Shown: positions 40,209-48,710 of the stretch, piece by piece
Layout of the letters: every line of letters starts with the position of its first letter
Numbering within the stretch: the stretch's first letter is position 1
DNA from: Streptomyces sp. NRRL B-3428
GTDB lineage: Bacteria; Actinomycetota; Actinomycetes; Streptomycetales; Streptomycetaceae
Direction: 5' to 3'
Length of the DNA stretch: 52,936 nucleotides
Assembly: GCA_000721375.1 (NCBI GenBank)
Contig: JOGW01000030.1
Span: 1 to 52,936 of the forward strand
The notes under the pieces: generated by a model
Database searches by the model: none
What the model saw: the letters and a program-made list of their open reading frames with translations, nothing else
Told to the model about the DNA's origin: nothing
Program-made: the position numbers and the translations under genes

Positions 40209-41330
40209 CTACCCCGGAGCGAAGGTGCCGGCGAGGGCCTGCCGAGCCTCAACAGCGGGAAATGCGGTGCGCTTGCTCTGGGTGAGGAGTCGGTGGTGGA
40301 AGTCGTCCAGGACGATGGCGTGCTGGGCGTGCCGGTCGATGATCGCGCTGATGTCGGCCGGAACGCCGTCGGGTCGTCGGCCCTTCAGCCACTCACGCAG
40401 AAAGGTCCCGTGTTCGCTACCGCCCCGGAGGCCGTCTGGTAGATGGTGGCGAAGCAGGTGGCCCGGTGCGTAACAGCGGTCGTACACAAGGTGATCTGCA
40501 TGGAATTCGGCCTCCTCGGTGGAGAGTTCGAACTCGCGGCTCAGCGCAAGGCCAAAGTCGGCGAAGTAGACCCGCTGGCCGTCGGTGAGCAGATTGGCGA
40601 AGTGAGCGTCGAAATGGACCAAGCCGTGCGCGCTCATGAACGCCGTCCCTCGCAGCAGCTCATCCTCGACCCACCGATAGGCCGATGAGCCTGGTGTGTC
40701 GAGCTTGGCCGCATCGCTCCGTTCACCGAGCCAGCCGGCGAGTGTCTGAGGCACATACTCCAAGAAGAGCACCAAGCTGAAGGCGGACCGGCCGATGGCT
40801 TCCAGCCGTCGACGAACGGCCGTTGACCCATCCCAATGCGCGACAGCCCCGTCCACGCCACCGAACTCGTCAGCGAAGCCGGCTGGAGGACCGTCAGGCA
40901 AGACCCGCCAGTGATACAGAAGAGGAAAACCCGCGTACTCGTTCTTGAGGACCCAGCCGGTGGTCATGAGGTGCGCGGCCAGCTCACGCCAGGCGCCGAA
41001 CCCCGTCGACCCCACCCCGTACTGATAGAAGAGCGGAAGCTCGAACAGGTTGGCCGTCGACCGCAGGTGCTCTGGTTGCAACTCGATGTGCGTCAGCGGC
41101 ACCCGCTTGACGAAGACGTGCCTCCCCTCGAGGTCCATCCCCGCCGACCTGCCTCCGATTCCGGAGCCCAGAACCGGCGCGGCAGCCACGGCATCCGCAA
41201 GTTGCCGATCGCTGAACAGGGACAGGCGTGCTCCCACGGACGCGTATGCGGAGACTCGCGCCGCGTGCCCTGACGCGGCCCCATCCATCGGCGGCTCCAG
41301 CGAAGCGTCAACACTCACGCTGCTGATCAT
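40209..41330 (-). CDS. Protein-kinase-like protein
   Basis: About 373 aa, taking the ATG at 41330 (MISSVSVDASLEPPMDGAAS); the frame is open to 41408. The kinase fold is recognisable: a HVFVKRVPLT strand with the ATP-binding Lys, catalytic loop GLVHFDAHFANLLTD (HFDAHFAN in place of HRDxKxxN) and FADFGLALS (DFG). A glycine-rich loop is weak (LGSGIGGRSAG). The segment VEDELLRGTAFMSAHG is helix-like, as in phosphotransferase-like kinases. The substrate is unknown: it could be a small-molecule kinase or an atypical protein kinase. It is divergent from the giant subtilase, and 41331-41668 between them has no other gene. Confidence 0.65.
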   Translation of the reverse strand: MISSVSVDASLEPPMDGAASGHAARVSAYASVGARLSLFSDRQLADAVAAAPVLGSGIGGRSAGMDLEGRHVFVKRVPLTHIELQPEHLRSTANLFELPLFYQYGVGSTGFGAWRELAAHLMTTGWVLKNEYAGFPLLYHWRVLPDGPPAGFADEFGGVDGAVAHWDGSTAVRRRLEAIGRSAFSLVLFLEYVPQTLAGWLGERSDAAKLDTPGSSAYRWVEDELLRGTAFMSAHGLVHFDAHFANLLTDGQRVYFADFGLALSREFELSTEEAEFHADHLVYDRCYAPGHLLRHHLPDGLRGGSEHGTFLREWLKGRRPDGVPADISAIIDRHAQHAIVLDDFHHRLLTQSKRTAFPAVEARQALAGTFAPG

Positions 41331-41668
41331 GCCAGGCAGTCGAACACGACTCTCGAACACCTGACACGTCGTCTCGGGCGGAAGTGCTGGCAGAGCCTCC
41401 ATCGCCACCAGTTGGAAGGCCGCGACTCTGTCTCAATCTCGGCTGCCCCACCCTCACGTAATCCCTGGACGGACCGGATCTCGCAGGCAGTGCGGAACGG
41501 TTCGTTCCGAACTAACTGCCCGATCGGTGAGGAAACTTGGCGTACCAGACAGACCGGACTGCTGGGGACCAGGGGGCATGCGCGCATGGTGGCCCGTAGG
41601 TGCCAAGGGCCGCAATGGGCCAAGTCGAATCGTTGTCTGGACCGTGCGGCTCCGCATAGGACCAGTGC

Positions 41669-44600
41669 ATGGAGCAGACACCACGTCGGAGCACAACTCC
41701 GTTCAGCACACGAAGAGACCGCGCAGTCCGGCACGGCAGCCGACCGCTGACCGCCGTACTCACCATCGCCGTGCTCGGCGGCCTGATCTCGGCCACCCCG
41801 CCGGCCGCGACAGCCGCCCCGAAGAACGATCCTGACCGACGTGTGATCGTCACCCTCGACGGCGACGCCCCGGTGGCCGGCCTGGGAACGCTCGACGACA
41901 CCGAAAAGGCGGGCGTTCTCGACGCCCGCGGCAAGGTGAAGGCTGAACAGGACGCGTTCCTCAGCGAGTTGACGGACAAGGGTGTCGACGCGCGCAAGCC
42001 GCGCAAGCTGAACCTGCTGCTCAACGCGGTCGCCGTCACGGTGAAGGCATCCGAGGTCGGGCGTCTGAAGAACCTGCCCGGCGTGACCGGTGTCCACGAC
42101 GACACCCAGGTCAAGCTGCACACCTCCGACAGCGTCCCGCTGATCGGCGCCCCTGAAGTGTGGCAGCGCGAGGACCCGTCCGGTCAGAAGGCCACCGGTA
42201 AGGGCGTCACCGTCGCCGTGCTCGACAGCGGCGTCGACTACACGCACCCCGATCTGGGCGGCGGCATCGGCGAGGGCAAGAAGGTCGCCGCCGGCTGGGA
42301 CTACGTCAACGGCGACGCCGACCCGATGGACGACAACGGCCACGGCACCCACGTCGCCGGAATCATCGCGGGCAAGGCGGCCGAGGAGGGCGGCGTCACC
42401 GGCGTCGCGCCGGAGGCCACCCTCACCGCGTACAAGGTCATGAACGACGCGGGCGAGGGCGCTACTTCGGACATCATCGCGGCCATCGAGGCCGCCTCCG
42501 ACCCCGCGAACCCGCACCGCGCCGATGTGATCAACATGAGCCTCGGCGGATACGGCGACGGCAGCGAGCCGCTGGGTCAGGCAGCGACGGCCGCCACCAA
42601 GGCGGGAGTTGTGGTCGTCGCGGCGGCCGGCAACGAGGGCCCGAGCAGCGGCACGGTCGGCACCCCGGCCGCCGCCGACGGCGTGCTCGCCGTGGGTGCC
42701 TCCGTCAGCGGCGTGCGGATACCCACCGCCGCGTACAAGGGCGGCGAGAAGATCCAGACGTACCGAGGGCTGCTCTCGGCGAACCCGCCCGCGCAGCCGG
42801 TCACGGCGCCGCTGGTGGACGTCGGCCAGGGCCTGCCCGAGGACTGGGAGCGGGTCGGCGACGTCCGCGGCAAGGTTGTCCTGATCGCCAGGCCGATCGG
42901 CCACAGCACGCAGGATCTGTCGATCGAGGAGATCGAGGCCGCCCGTGAGGCGGAGCGCCGCGGCGCCCTCGCGCTCATCGGCGGACAGTCGGGCGGCGGC
43001 CCGGTGGTGGCCCAGGCGCCCGCCGAGGAGGACGGCACCCTCCCGTTCGCCCCGAACACCTCGCTCGACGAGTCCGGCGACTCCCTGCGCATGGACAAGG
43101 TGCTCATGATGGGTGTCGACGGCACCCAGTACGCCGAGCTCGGCCGCCGGCTCGCAGCCGGTCCGGTCGAGATCACGGTGACCGGCAAGGACGTCACCGA
43201 CAAGATCGCCTCGTTCTCCTCGCGCGGCCCCGACGCGAGCTGGGACCTGAAGCCCGAGATCGTCGCCCCCGGCTACGAGATCCGCTCCACGGTGCCCAAG
43301 TCCCTTTACGGACCGGGCGTCTACCGCATGTCCGGTACGTCGATGGCGGCCCCGCACATCGCCGGCGCGGCGGCCCTGATCCGCCAACTGCACCCCGGCG
43401 AGGCACCGGCGAAGGTGACCTCCGAACTCATCGGCAGCACCAAGAAGCTCGACGACTACGACCCGACGACGGCCGGCTCCGGCCGGCTCGACCTGCCCGC
43501 GGCCGCCGACGCGGCCGACGCGGGCCTGACGACCTCGCCCGCGGCCCTTTCGTACGGACTCGCCGATCTCGCCGGACGCACCATCGGCGGCAGCAAGAAG
43601 CTGACCGTCCACAATTCCTCCGGCAAGCCCCGCACCGTCTCCCTGAAGGTCAGCGGCGAGGCGACCGTCAGCCCGCGCACCCTGACCGTCCCGGCCGGCG
43701 GCAGCGCCACCGCCACGGTCACCGTGCGCGCCGAACGACCCGCGCAGGAACGGGAGTTCAGCGGCACCGTCACCGTCGACCCTTCCCCAAGCTCTCGGCT
43801 TCGCTCGAGCAGGGGAGGCCCCACTGGCGCGGGCCCGACGCTGCGCGTTCCGTACCTGCTCGTCGTACGGCAGCTGTTCGTGCAGGTCGGCCCGGACCCG
43901 AGCGACGGCAAGGCGACCGCCGTGGTGTTCACCCCGGCGCCGCTCGCCCAGCCGCCGGTCCTCACCGTCTACCCGCCCCGCGGCCGCCCGTACAGCGTCA
44001 CCACCAAGCTGCGCTCCGGGAACGTCTATCAGGCCGACCTCACCGGCACCGAAGGCGCCTACCTCGTCACGGCCGGCGCCCGCACCACCGGCGGACAGAC
44101 CCTCACCAGCAACCGCGACGGCTTCGAGGTCACCCCCGAGTCCGTACGCGACCAGCGCTGGCAGCCCGTCGGCCCCAACGCCGAGTCGGGCGAGGTCAGC
44201 ACCGCGGCGAGCGCGCCCGGTCACGCGGTCGTCTCTCAGCCCAACAAGAAGGGCCTGTGGTCGACCGAGGACAACGGAAAGACCTGGCGCCAGAACACCC
44301 GCGTGCCGTTCTCGGCGGTCGGCGGCGAGGCCTTCACCGTCGTCGACCCGCGCGACGAGAAGCGCTGGTGGTACGCGGCCAACGACCCGTCCCGCATCCC
44401 GCGCACCGGATCAATCCTGCGCACCGAGGACGCGGGCCGCACCTGGCAGACGCTGGACACCCCGGACACCCCTGTGCTGAACTTCCTGGCCTCCGACGAC
44501 GGCCGCACGCTGATCGCGCTCACCGGGGCCGGACTGCTCCTGAGCACCGATGGCGGCGACCACTGGACCCAGCAGCCCGTCGGCATCCAGACCGACCTGA

Positions 44601-45955
44601 TCCAGGACGTGGCCGTCGCCGGCGACACCCTCTACCTCTCCACGGGCACCGCGCTGTGGAAGCGGGACGGCGTGGCCTCGGGCACGCTCGGTGATGCCGT
44701 CAAGCTGTACGAGTCGAAGGGCGGCCAGTTCGCCACGGAGACCGTCGCGGACAGCGAGGTCATCGCGTTCTACGAGATCGGCACCGGCGTCGTCGGCTCG
44801 CACGACGGCGGCAAGACCTTCTCCGTACTCGACAACCACGGCTACGGCGGTACGGGTCTGACCATCACCGGCGGTGATGTGTACGCCAGTTACGGCGGCG
44901 AGACCCGCGTGGGCCGCGACCACGGCCGTACCTGGGAGACCATCCCCGGTGTCAACAACGCCTCCGTCGCCTCGGACTTCGACCGCTGGGCCGACGGCTC
45001 CCTGACGGTGTCCGCCGAAGCCGCGGGCATCTACCGCGGTACGGCCGACGGCCAGGACTACCAGCGCCTCGGCGTCCAGGGCGGAACGGTCAGCGACCTC
45101 GCCGTGAGCGACGGCAAGCTGCTCGCCGCCGGCTGGCAGGGCACCCACCGCGCGAGCCTGCCGGTGTCCGCGGCGGACTGGGGCACCACCGGCGGCGAGG
45201 GCATGATCGGCCTTGAGACGAAGCTGATCCAGGCCTCGCCCGCCGATTCGAGGGTCGTGTGGCGGGTGCGCTACGGCCCGTGGGGCGACTTCCACCTGGA
45301 GCGCAGCGGTGACTCCGGCGAGAGCTGGGAGGAGAAGGGTGCGAGCAACGGCCAGGTCTTCGCCCTGACCGTCCACCCGGCCGATCCCGAGCGTGTGCAC
45401 GTCAGCTTCGGCAACCTCCAGGGCTCCGGCCTGTTCTCCACCGAGGACGGCGGGACGACCTGGAAGAACCTGTGGCACGACACGCACTTCACGGCCGTGG
45501 CCGGCGACCCCGCCGACTCGGACCGGCTGTGGCTCGGCACCCCGCACGGCCTGTACCGCTCGGACAACGGCGGCGACGACATCGAGCTCGTGACCGAGGG
45601 CCGGGTCGACTCGATCGAGTTCGCCGGGCGGAAGATGCTCATCGGCGGCGACGCGATTCGCTACTCGACGGACGGCGGCACGACCTTCCGCAGCGGCGAC
45701 ACCGGTCAACTCCCCATCCGTATCGGCGACTTCGAGCGCATCGGCGACACGCTGTACGCGGCGTCCACCAGCTACTGGGAGACCGCACTCCCGCGCGGCG
45801 GCCGCGGCGTCCTGCGCTCCACCGACGGCGGCCGCACCTGGCACAACATCTCCAGCGGACTGCAGAACCTCGATGTCACGTCGCTCGCGACGGACGGCGA
45901 GGACCTGTACGCCGGCACCGAGTACGGGGGTGTGCACCGCCTGGACCTGGACTGA
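41669..45955 (+). CDS. Secreted S8 subtilase with Asp-box (BNR) beta-propeller region
   Basis: A 1428-aa protein starting at ATG 41669, with a signal peptide of about 50 residues ending PAATAAPKND. An I9-type propeptide follows (VIVTLDGDAPVAGLGTLDDT). The catalytic triad is complete: Asp186 (VAVLDSGVDYTHPDL), His225 (NGHGTHVAGI), Ser558 (SGTSMAAPHIAGAAAL). A protease-associated insertion lies between His and Ser (~350-500). From ~830 on there are at least nine Asp-box repeats of the SxDxGxxW type (WSTEDNGKTW, LSTDGGDHW, RSTDGGRTW and others), as in sortilin or sialidase propellers, probably for substrate binding. An in-frame foreign palindrome lies at 43781-43818. The protein acts outside the cell. 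Confidence 0.93.
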   Translation: MEQTPRRSTTPFSTRRDRAVRHGSRPLTAVLTIAVLGGLISATPPAATAAPKNDPDRRVIVTLDGDAPVAGLGTLDDTEKAGVLDARGKVKAEQDAFLSELTDKGVDARKPRKLNLLLNAVAVTVKASEVGRLKNLPGVTGVHDDTQVKLHTSDSVPLIGAPEVWQREDPSGQKATGKGVTVAVLDSGVDYTHPDLGGGIGEGKKVAAGWDYVNGDADPMDDNGHGTHVAGIIAGKAAEEGGVTGVAPEATLTAYKVMNDAGEGATSDIIAAIEAASDPANPHRADVINMSLGGYGDGSEPLGQAATAATKAGVVVVAAAGNEGPSSGTVGTPAAADGVLAVGASVSGVRIPTAAYKGGEKIQTYRGLLSANPPAQPVTAPLVDVGQGLPEDWERVGDVRGKVVLIARPIGHSTQDLSIEEIEAAREAERRGALALIGGQSGGGPVVAQAPAEEDGTLPFAPNTSLDESGDSLRMDKVLMMGVDGTQYAELGRRLAAGPVEITVTGKDVTDKIASFSSRGPDASWDLKPEIVAPGYEIRSTVPKSLYGPGVYRMSGTSMAAPHIAGAAALIRQLHPGEAPAKVTSELIGSTKKLDDYDPTTAGSGRLDLPAAADAADAGLTTSPAALSYGLADLAGRTIGGSKKLTVHNSSGKPRTVSLKVSGEATVSPRTLTVPAGGSATATVTVRAERPAQEREFSGTVTVDPSPSSRLRSSRGGPTGAGPTLRVPYLLVVRQLFVQVGPDPSDGKATAVVFTPAPLAQPPVLTVYPPRGRPYSVTTKLRSGNVYQADLTGTEGAYLVTAGARTTGGQTLTSNRDGFEVTPESVRDQRWQPVGPNAESGEVSTAASAPGHAVVSQPNKKGLWSTEDNGKTWRQNTRVPFSAVGGEAFTVVDPRDEKRWWYAANDPSRIPRTGSILRTEDAGRTWQTLDTPDTPVLNFLASDDGRTLIALTGAGLLLSTDGGDHWTQQPVGIQTDLIQDVAVAGDTLYLSTGTALWKRDGVASGTLGDAVKLYESKGGQFATETVADSEVIAFYEIGTGVVGSHDGGKTFSVLDNHGYGGTGLTITGGDVYASYGGETRVGRDHGRTWETIPGVNNASVASDFDRWADGSLTVSAEAAGIYRGTADGQDYQRLGVQGGTVSDLAVSDGKLLAAGWQGTHRASLPVSAADWGTTGGEGMIGLETKLIQASPADSRVVWRVRYGPWGDFHLERSGDSGESWEEKGASNGQVFALTVHPADPERVHVSFGNLQGSGLFSTEDGGTTWKNLWHDTHFTAVAGDPADSDRLWLGTPHGLYRSDNGGDDIELVTEGRVDSIEFAGRKMLIGGDAIRYSTDGGTTFRSGDTGQLPIRIGDFERIGDTLYAASTSYWETALPRGGRGVLRSTDGGRTWHNISSGLQNLDVTSLATDGEDLYAGTEYGGVHRLDLD
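43781..43818. repeat. Small palindromic element inserted in frame in the subtilase gene
   Basis: The arms CCTTCCCC and GGGGAGG flank CTCTCGGCTTCGCTCGAG, which has an internal GCTC/GAGC stem. I recall this GCTTCGCTCGAGCAGGGGAGG-type sequence as a dispersed intergenic repeat in Streptomyces. Here it encodes PSPSSRLRSSRGGPTG between TVTVD and GPTLRVPYLL, breaking an otherwise strand-like region without disrupting the frame. Confidence 0.6.
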
Positions 45956-45995
45956 CGCCTCGCGCCTGAGGCCTTGAGTCCGGCCCATCCAACGC

Positions 45996-46031
45996 GCGCC
46001 GTGCAGAGTCCATCGGAGCTCCGCACGGCGC
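45996..46031 (+). terminator. Terminator of the subtilase gene
   Basis: GCGCCGTGC (45996-46004) and GCACGGCGC (46023-46031) form a perfect 9-bp stem with an 18-base loop. A T/C-rich run (CTCCTTTCCTTGCTCTTCCT) follows. It lies 40 bases after the stop. Confidence 0.7.
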
Positions 46032-46069
46032 ACTCCTTTCCTTGCTCTTCCTCTACGGGGACTTGGGGG

Positions 46070-46250
46070 TGTGATGACCGCGACGTTGCTGCCCTGCGGT
46101 GGCTCCGCTCCGGCTGGTCCGTGATCTTGTTAGGGCCCGTGGGCGTCGGCAGGACACTCCGAAGCACTGGACCGTGCGTCATTTCTCGCAGGCCAACCCC
46201 ATCGGCCCGGGCTGCGACAGTGTTCCGGCTGCTCCTAGTCGACAGCCAAA
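46070..46250 (+). pseudogene. Remnant of an IS21-type helper ATPase (IstB-like)
   Basis: The frame reads DVAALRWLRSGWSVILLGPV then GVGRTLRSTGP and VISRRPTPSA. This resembles the IstB segment around its Walker A (LxWLxSGxxVxLxGPxGVGKT) followed by the RRG region. The Walker lysine has become Arg and the frame has no start or end, so it is a dead fragment. No partner istA is present. Confidence 0.4.
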
Positions 46251-46258
46251 CCCCCGGG

Positions 46259-46687
46259 TCAGGCGTCCGTGACAGTCACGCGGACCGGCGTCCCCGCCTC
46301 GATGGTGCGGCTGACCGTACAGAGCCGGTCGTGAGATGTCTTGATCGCCCGGGGCAGGATGGTCCGGGCCCGGTCGCCGGACTCCCCCTCGGGAAAGCTC
46401 ACCGTGAAGGCGACCTCGAGGTCGGTCATCCGGTTGCCGTCCCCGTCTTCGACCTTGGTGCCGGTCACCGCCACACGGAACGTGACCGGCTCCGCATGGC
46501 GGCTCGTGGCGACGTCCACGTCGGCAGCGGTGCAACCACCGAGCGCGGCCAGGAGCAGCTCGACGGGTGTGAAGCCGGTCCCCGAGCCGGTGCCGAAGTC
46601 GACAGTGCCGCCTTGGGCGTTGGTCGCGGTGAACTGACCGGCACCGGTCCGCTCGACGGTGACGGAACGCAGCTTGTCGGAAGTCAT
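46259..46687 (-). CDS. OsmC family protein
   Basis: A 142-aa protein starting at ATG 46687 (MTSDKLRSVTVERTGAGQFT). The OsmC/Ohr fold is shown by DFGTGSGTGFTPVELLLAAL then GGCTAADVDVATSR, with the first conserved Cys, and CTVSRTIEAGTPVRVTV, with the second. OsmC proteins use the two Cys to reduce organic hydroperoxides in the cytoplasm. The spacing of the Cys-bearing helices is normal. It is downstream of the MpaB-type gene on the same strand with a 70-base gap, so the two may share a transcript. Alternative: a non-peroxidase OsmC relative. Confidence 0.88.
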   Translation of the reverse strand: MTSDKLRSVTVERTGAGQFTATNAQGGTVDFGTGSGTGFTPVELLLAALGGCTAADVDVATSRHAEPVTFRVAVTGTKVEDGDGNRMTDLEVAFTVSFPEGESGDRARTILPRAIKTSHDRLCTVSRTIEAGTPVRVTVTDA

Positions 46688-46757
46688 GAAACGAGCGTAA
46701 TGACGTACTGCGTCAGTGACCCGACGCCGCGCCTGCACCAACCGCTGCGCAACGGGT

Positions 46758-47831
46758 TCAGTCGAGCCGGCCCAGGACCTCCTGCGACTCGATGAGTCCC
46801 TCGTCGCCGGCCTTGCCGCCGTCCGCGAAGACGCGCTGCGCCTGCCGGGCGCGGAACTCCTGATGGGCCTCGGACGGTTTGGGGTAGCCATGGCGGGCGC
46901 GCGCTTCGGCCGGGGTGAGCACCTCCGCGGTGCGTGGTGGGATGCCCAGCTTGACCGGCGCGACGATCGGGACGGTGGACGGTGACAGCCGCTTGAGGAG
47001 GGCCAGTTCGGCGCGTGGACTGAGGTGGACCATGGCGTAGCCGATCCTCATGACCGGCACGATCAGGGCGTCGACGAGGCGGGGCTGGCGGATGCCGACC
47101 ATGGCACGCATCCAGCGCGGCATGGTCGCGATGGTGGCGATCCGGATCGATTTCGCGACGGCCGCTGCCGCGGGCTTCTGCCACCACGGCACGTCCGGCA
47201 GGACGAGTTCGGTCCTGAGCAGATGGTGCATGGCGCGGCGGGCGATCGGACTGGCCTCAAGACGTGGCCGCATGTGCTCGAAGTACGCCCGGACACCGGC
47301 GCGGGTGCGGGGGATGTCGTCGGGCGAGCAGGTCTGGAACTCGGCTGCGACGGCGCACGATTCCCAGTACTGCGCCTCCTCATCCGCGGTGAGCTTGCCG
47401 GGGCCGTACTTCTCGTAGGCGTAGAGGATGGAGTGCCAGCCGGTGAGCTGGATCCACAACTGGGCCTCGGGGTCGTTGGCGTCGTAAGTGCCACCGCCGT
47501 AGGGCAGGTTGCCGATGGCCTTGGAGTGGACTTTCACCAAGATGTCCGCCGCCTTGCACATGTCCTTCGATCCGGCGAAGGCGACCATGGAGAAGTAGCG
47601 CAGAGTGCGGTCGTAACGGGTGCGCGGGCGCCGGTAGATGTCCTGGGTGCCGTCGACGGCGGCGACGAGGGCCGGGTCGAGCTCCTCCACGACCACGGAG
47701 CGCTGCAGGGCGACGGTCGGCGCGGTCGGGTATCCCCAGACCTTCCACACCACCGATCCGGGTCCGAAGAATCCGTAGTCCTCATGCGGTTCGATGGGGT
47801 GCTTGGTCGCGTTGCGGGCGCGTGTGGGCAT
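46758..47831 (-). CDS. MpaB/DUF2236-family oxygenase-like protein
   Basis: A 357-aa protein. The ATG at 47831 (MPTRARNATKHPIEPHEDYG) has GGAGGA seven bases upstream. FFGPGSVVWKVWGYPTAPTV, RYDRTLRYFSMVAFAG, VKVHSKAIG and LWIQLTGWHSILYAYEKYG are the typical DUF2236 blocks, with the His residues that bind haem in latex-clearing and MpaB oxygenases. The role is probable haem-dependent oxidation of a hydrophobic molecule. It is divergent from a TetR gene, with two tandem operator dyads between, so it is probably a TetR-controlled inducible enzyme. The substrate is unknown. Confidence 0.85.
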   Translation of the reverse strand: MPTRARNATKHPIEPHEDYGFFGPGSVVWKVWGYPTAPTVALQRSVVVEELDPALVAAVDGTQDIYRRPRTRYDRTLRYFSMVAFAGSKDMCKAADILVKVHSKAIGNLPYGGGTYDANDPEAQLWIQLTGWHSILYAYEKYGPGKLTADEEAQYWESCAVAAEFQTCSPDDIPRTRAGVRAYFEHMRPRLEASPIARRAMHHLLRTELVLPDVPWWQKPAAAAVAKSIRIATIATMPRWMRAMVGIRQPRLVDALIVPVMRIGYAMVHLSPRAELALLKRLSPSTVPIVAPVKLGIPPRTAEVLTPAEARARHGYPKPSEAHQEFRARQAQRVFADGGKAGDEGLIESQEVLGRLD

Positions 47832-47863
47832 GGTGTCCTCCTGCGGTCCTGCGGCCAACCCTC

Positions 47864-47904
47864 TTACGACACTGCTGTCGTAAATTAAGACACAGCTGTC
47901 GTAA
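47864..47904. promoter_or_regulatory. Two tandem TetR-type operators
   Basis: TTACGACA-n4-TGTCGTAA (47864-47883) is a perfect 8+4+8 dyad. TTAAGACA-n4-TGTCGTAA (47885-47904) is the same with one changed base. Their centres are 21 bases apart, two helical turns, so dimers would bind on the same face. They lie between the divergent MpaB-type gene (start 47831) and the TetR gene (start 47914). Confidence 0.8.
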
Positions 47905-47913
47905 GATGCCAAG

Positions 47914-48576
47914 GTGCCGTCTCAAGACGATTCCCGAGCCACGCCGCGCAAGCGCCGCCCCTACGCGGCACGGGTGCCGATCGAGGAGCGCCGTGAGCAA
48001 CTCCTCGACGCGGCCCTCGCCGTGATCGTGGACACCGGCCACGACCGCGTCTCCATCGACGCGATCGCCAAGCGGGCGGGTGTCGCACGCGCCGTGGTCT
48101 ACAGCGCCTTCGAAGGCCTGGACACACTGCTCGGCGCACTGCTCGACCGCCAGCAGACCCGCGCCTTCGACCGCCTGCTGGCGACCCTCCCGCCAGGTGA
48201 CGGCCTCGACGATCCGGCCGCCTTCGTGGCCGCCGCTGTACGCGGCGGTCTGCAGATGGTCGAAGAGGACCCGGACACCTGGCGGTTGATCCTGCTGCCT
48301 CCACCGTCCATGCCCGCCGCGGTGCGCGAGCGCGTCGAGCAGGACCGGGAGAGATTCCGCCGACGGGTTGCCGAATGGATCTCCCGCATCCAGGCGGCGG
48401 TCCGCGGCAGCGAAGGCGCGGGTCCGAGCGACCTGGACCCGCACTTCCTCGCCCATGCCCTCGTCGCCGGCGCCGAACACTTCACCCGGCTCGCCCTCAC
48501 CGATCCCGGTAGATTCGACGCGGAACATCTCGCGGCACAGGTACGTGCGGTTCTGGCGGGTCGCTGGGCCGGATGA
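47914..48576 (+). CDS. TetR-family transcriptional regulator
   Basis: A 220-aa protein. GTG at 47914. The N-terminal helix-turn-helix is LIEERREQLLDAALAVIVD in type (here PIEERREQLLDAALAVIVD), then VSIDAIAKRAGVARAVVYSA. The C-terminal domain has a Tyr/Trp-poor helical bundle with WRLILLPPPSMPAAVRERVE, typical of TetR_C regulators of oxidoreductases. The start is 10 bases from the second of two tandem operator dyads, so autorepression and repression of the MpaB-type gene are likely. The effector is unknown. Confidence 0.9.
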   Translation: MPSQDDSRATPRKRRPYAARVPIEERREQLLDAALAVIVDTGHDRVSIDAIAKRAGVARAVVYSAFEGLDTLLGALLDRQQTRAFDRLLATLPPGDGLDDPAAFVAAAVRGGLQMVEEDPDTWRLILLPPPSMPAAVRERVEQDRERFRRRVAEWISRIQAAVRGSEGAGPSDLDPHFLAHALVAGAEHFTRLALTDPGRFDAEHLAAQVRAVLAGRWAG

Positions 48577-48710
48577 AGGCGAGCGGGGCGCCCAGGCCTT
48601 GGGTGGCACGCTGCCATACGGTGTCGAACGTGTCCGCTGAGTGAACGACTGTCGGCAGGAAGCCCACGTCCCGGCAGAGCAGGTTGGAGACCTGGCGGAC
48701 ACTCAGACCG

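Noticed and set aside
41327..44224. A 965-codon open frame on the minus strand
   Set aside because: It is the complementary shadow of the subtilase gene in GC-rich DNA. It has no domain, and its composition is Gly/Arg/Ala-rich without periodicity. The plus-strand frame has a signal peptide and a full catalytic triad.
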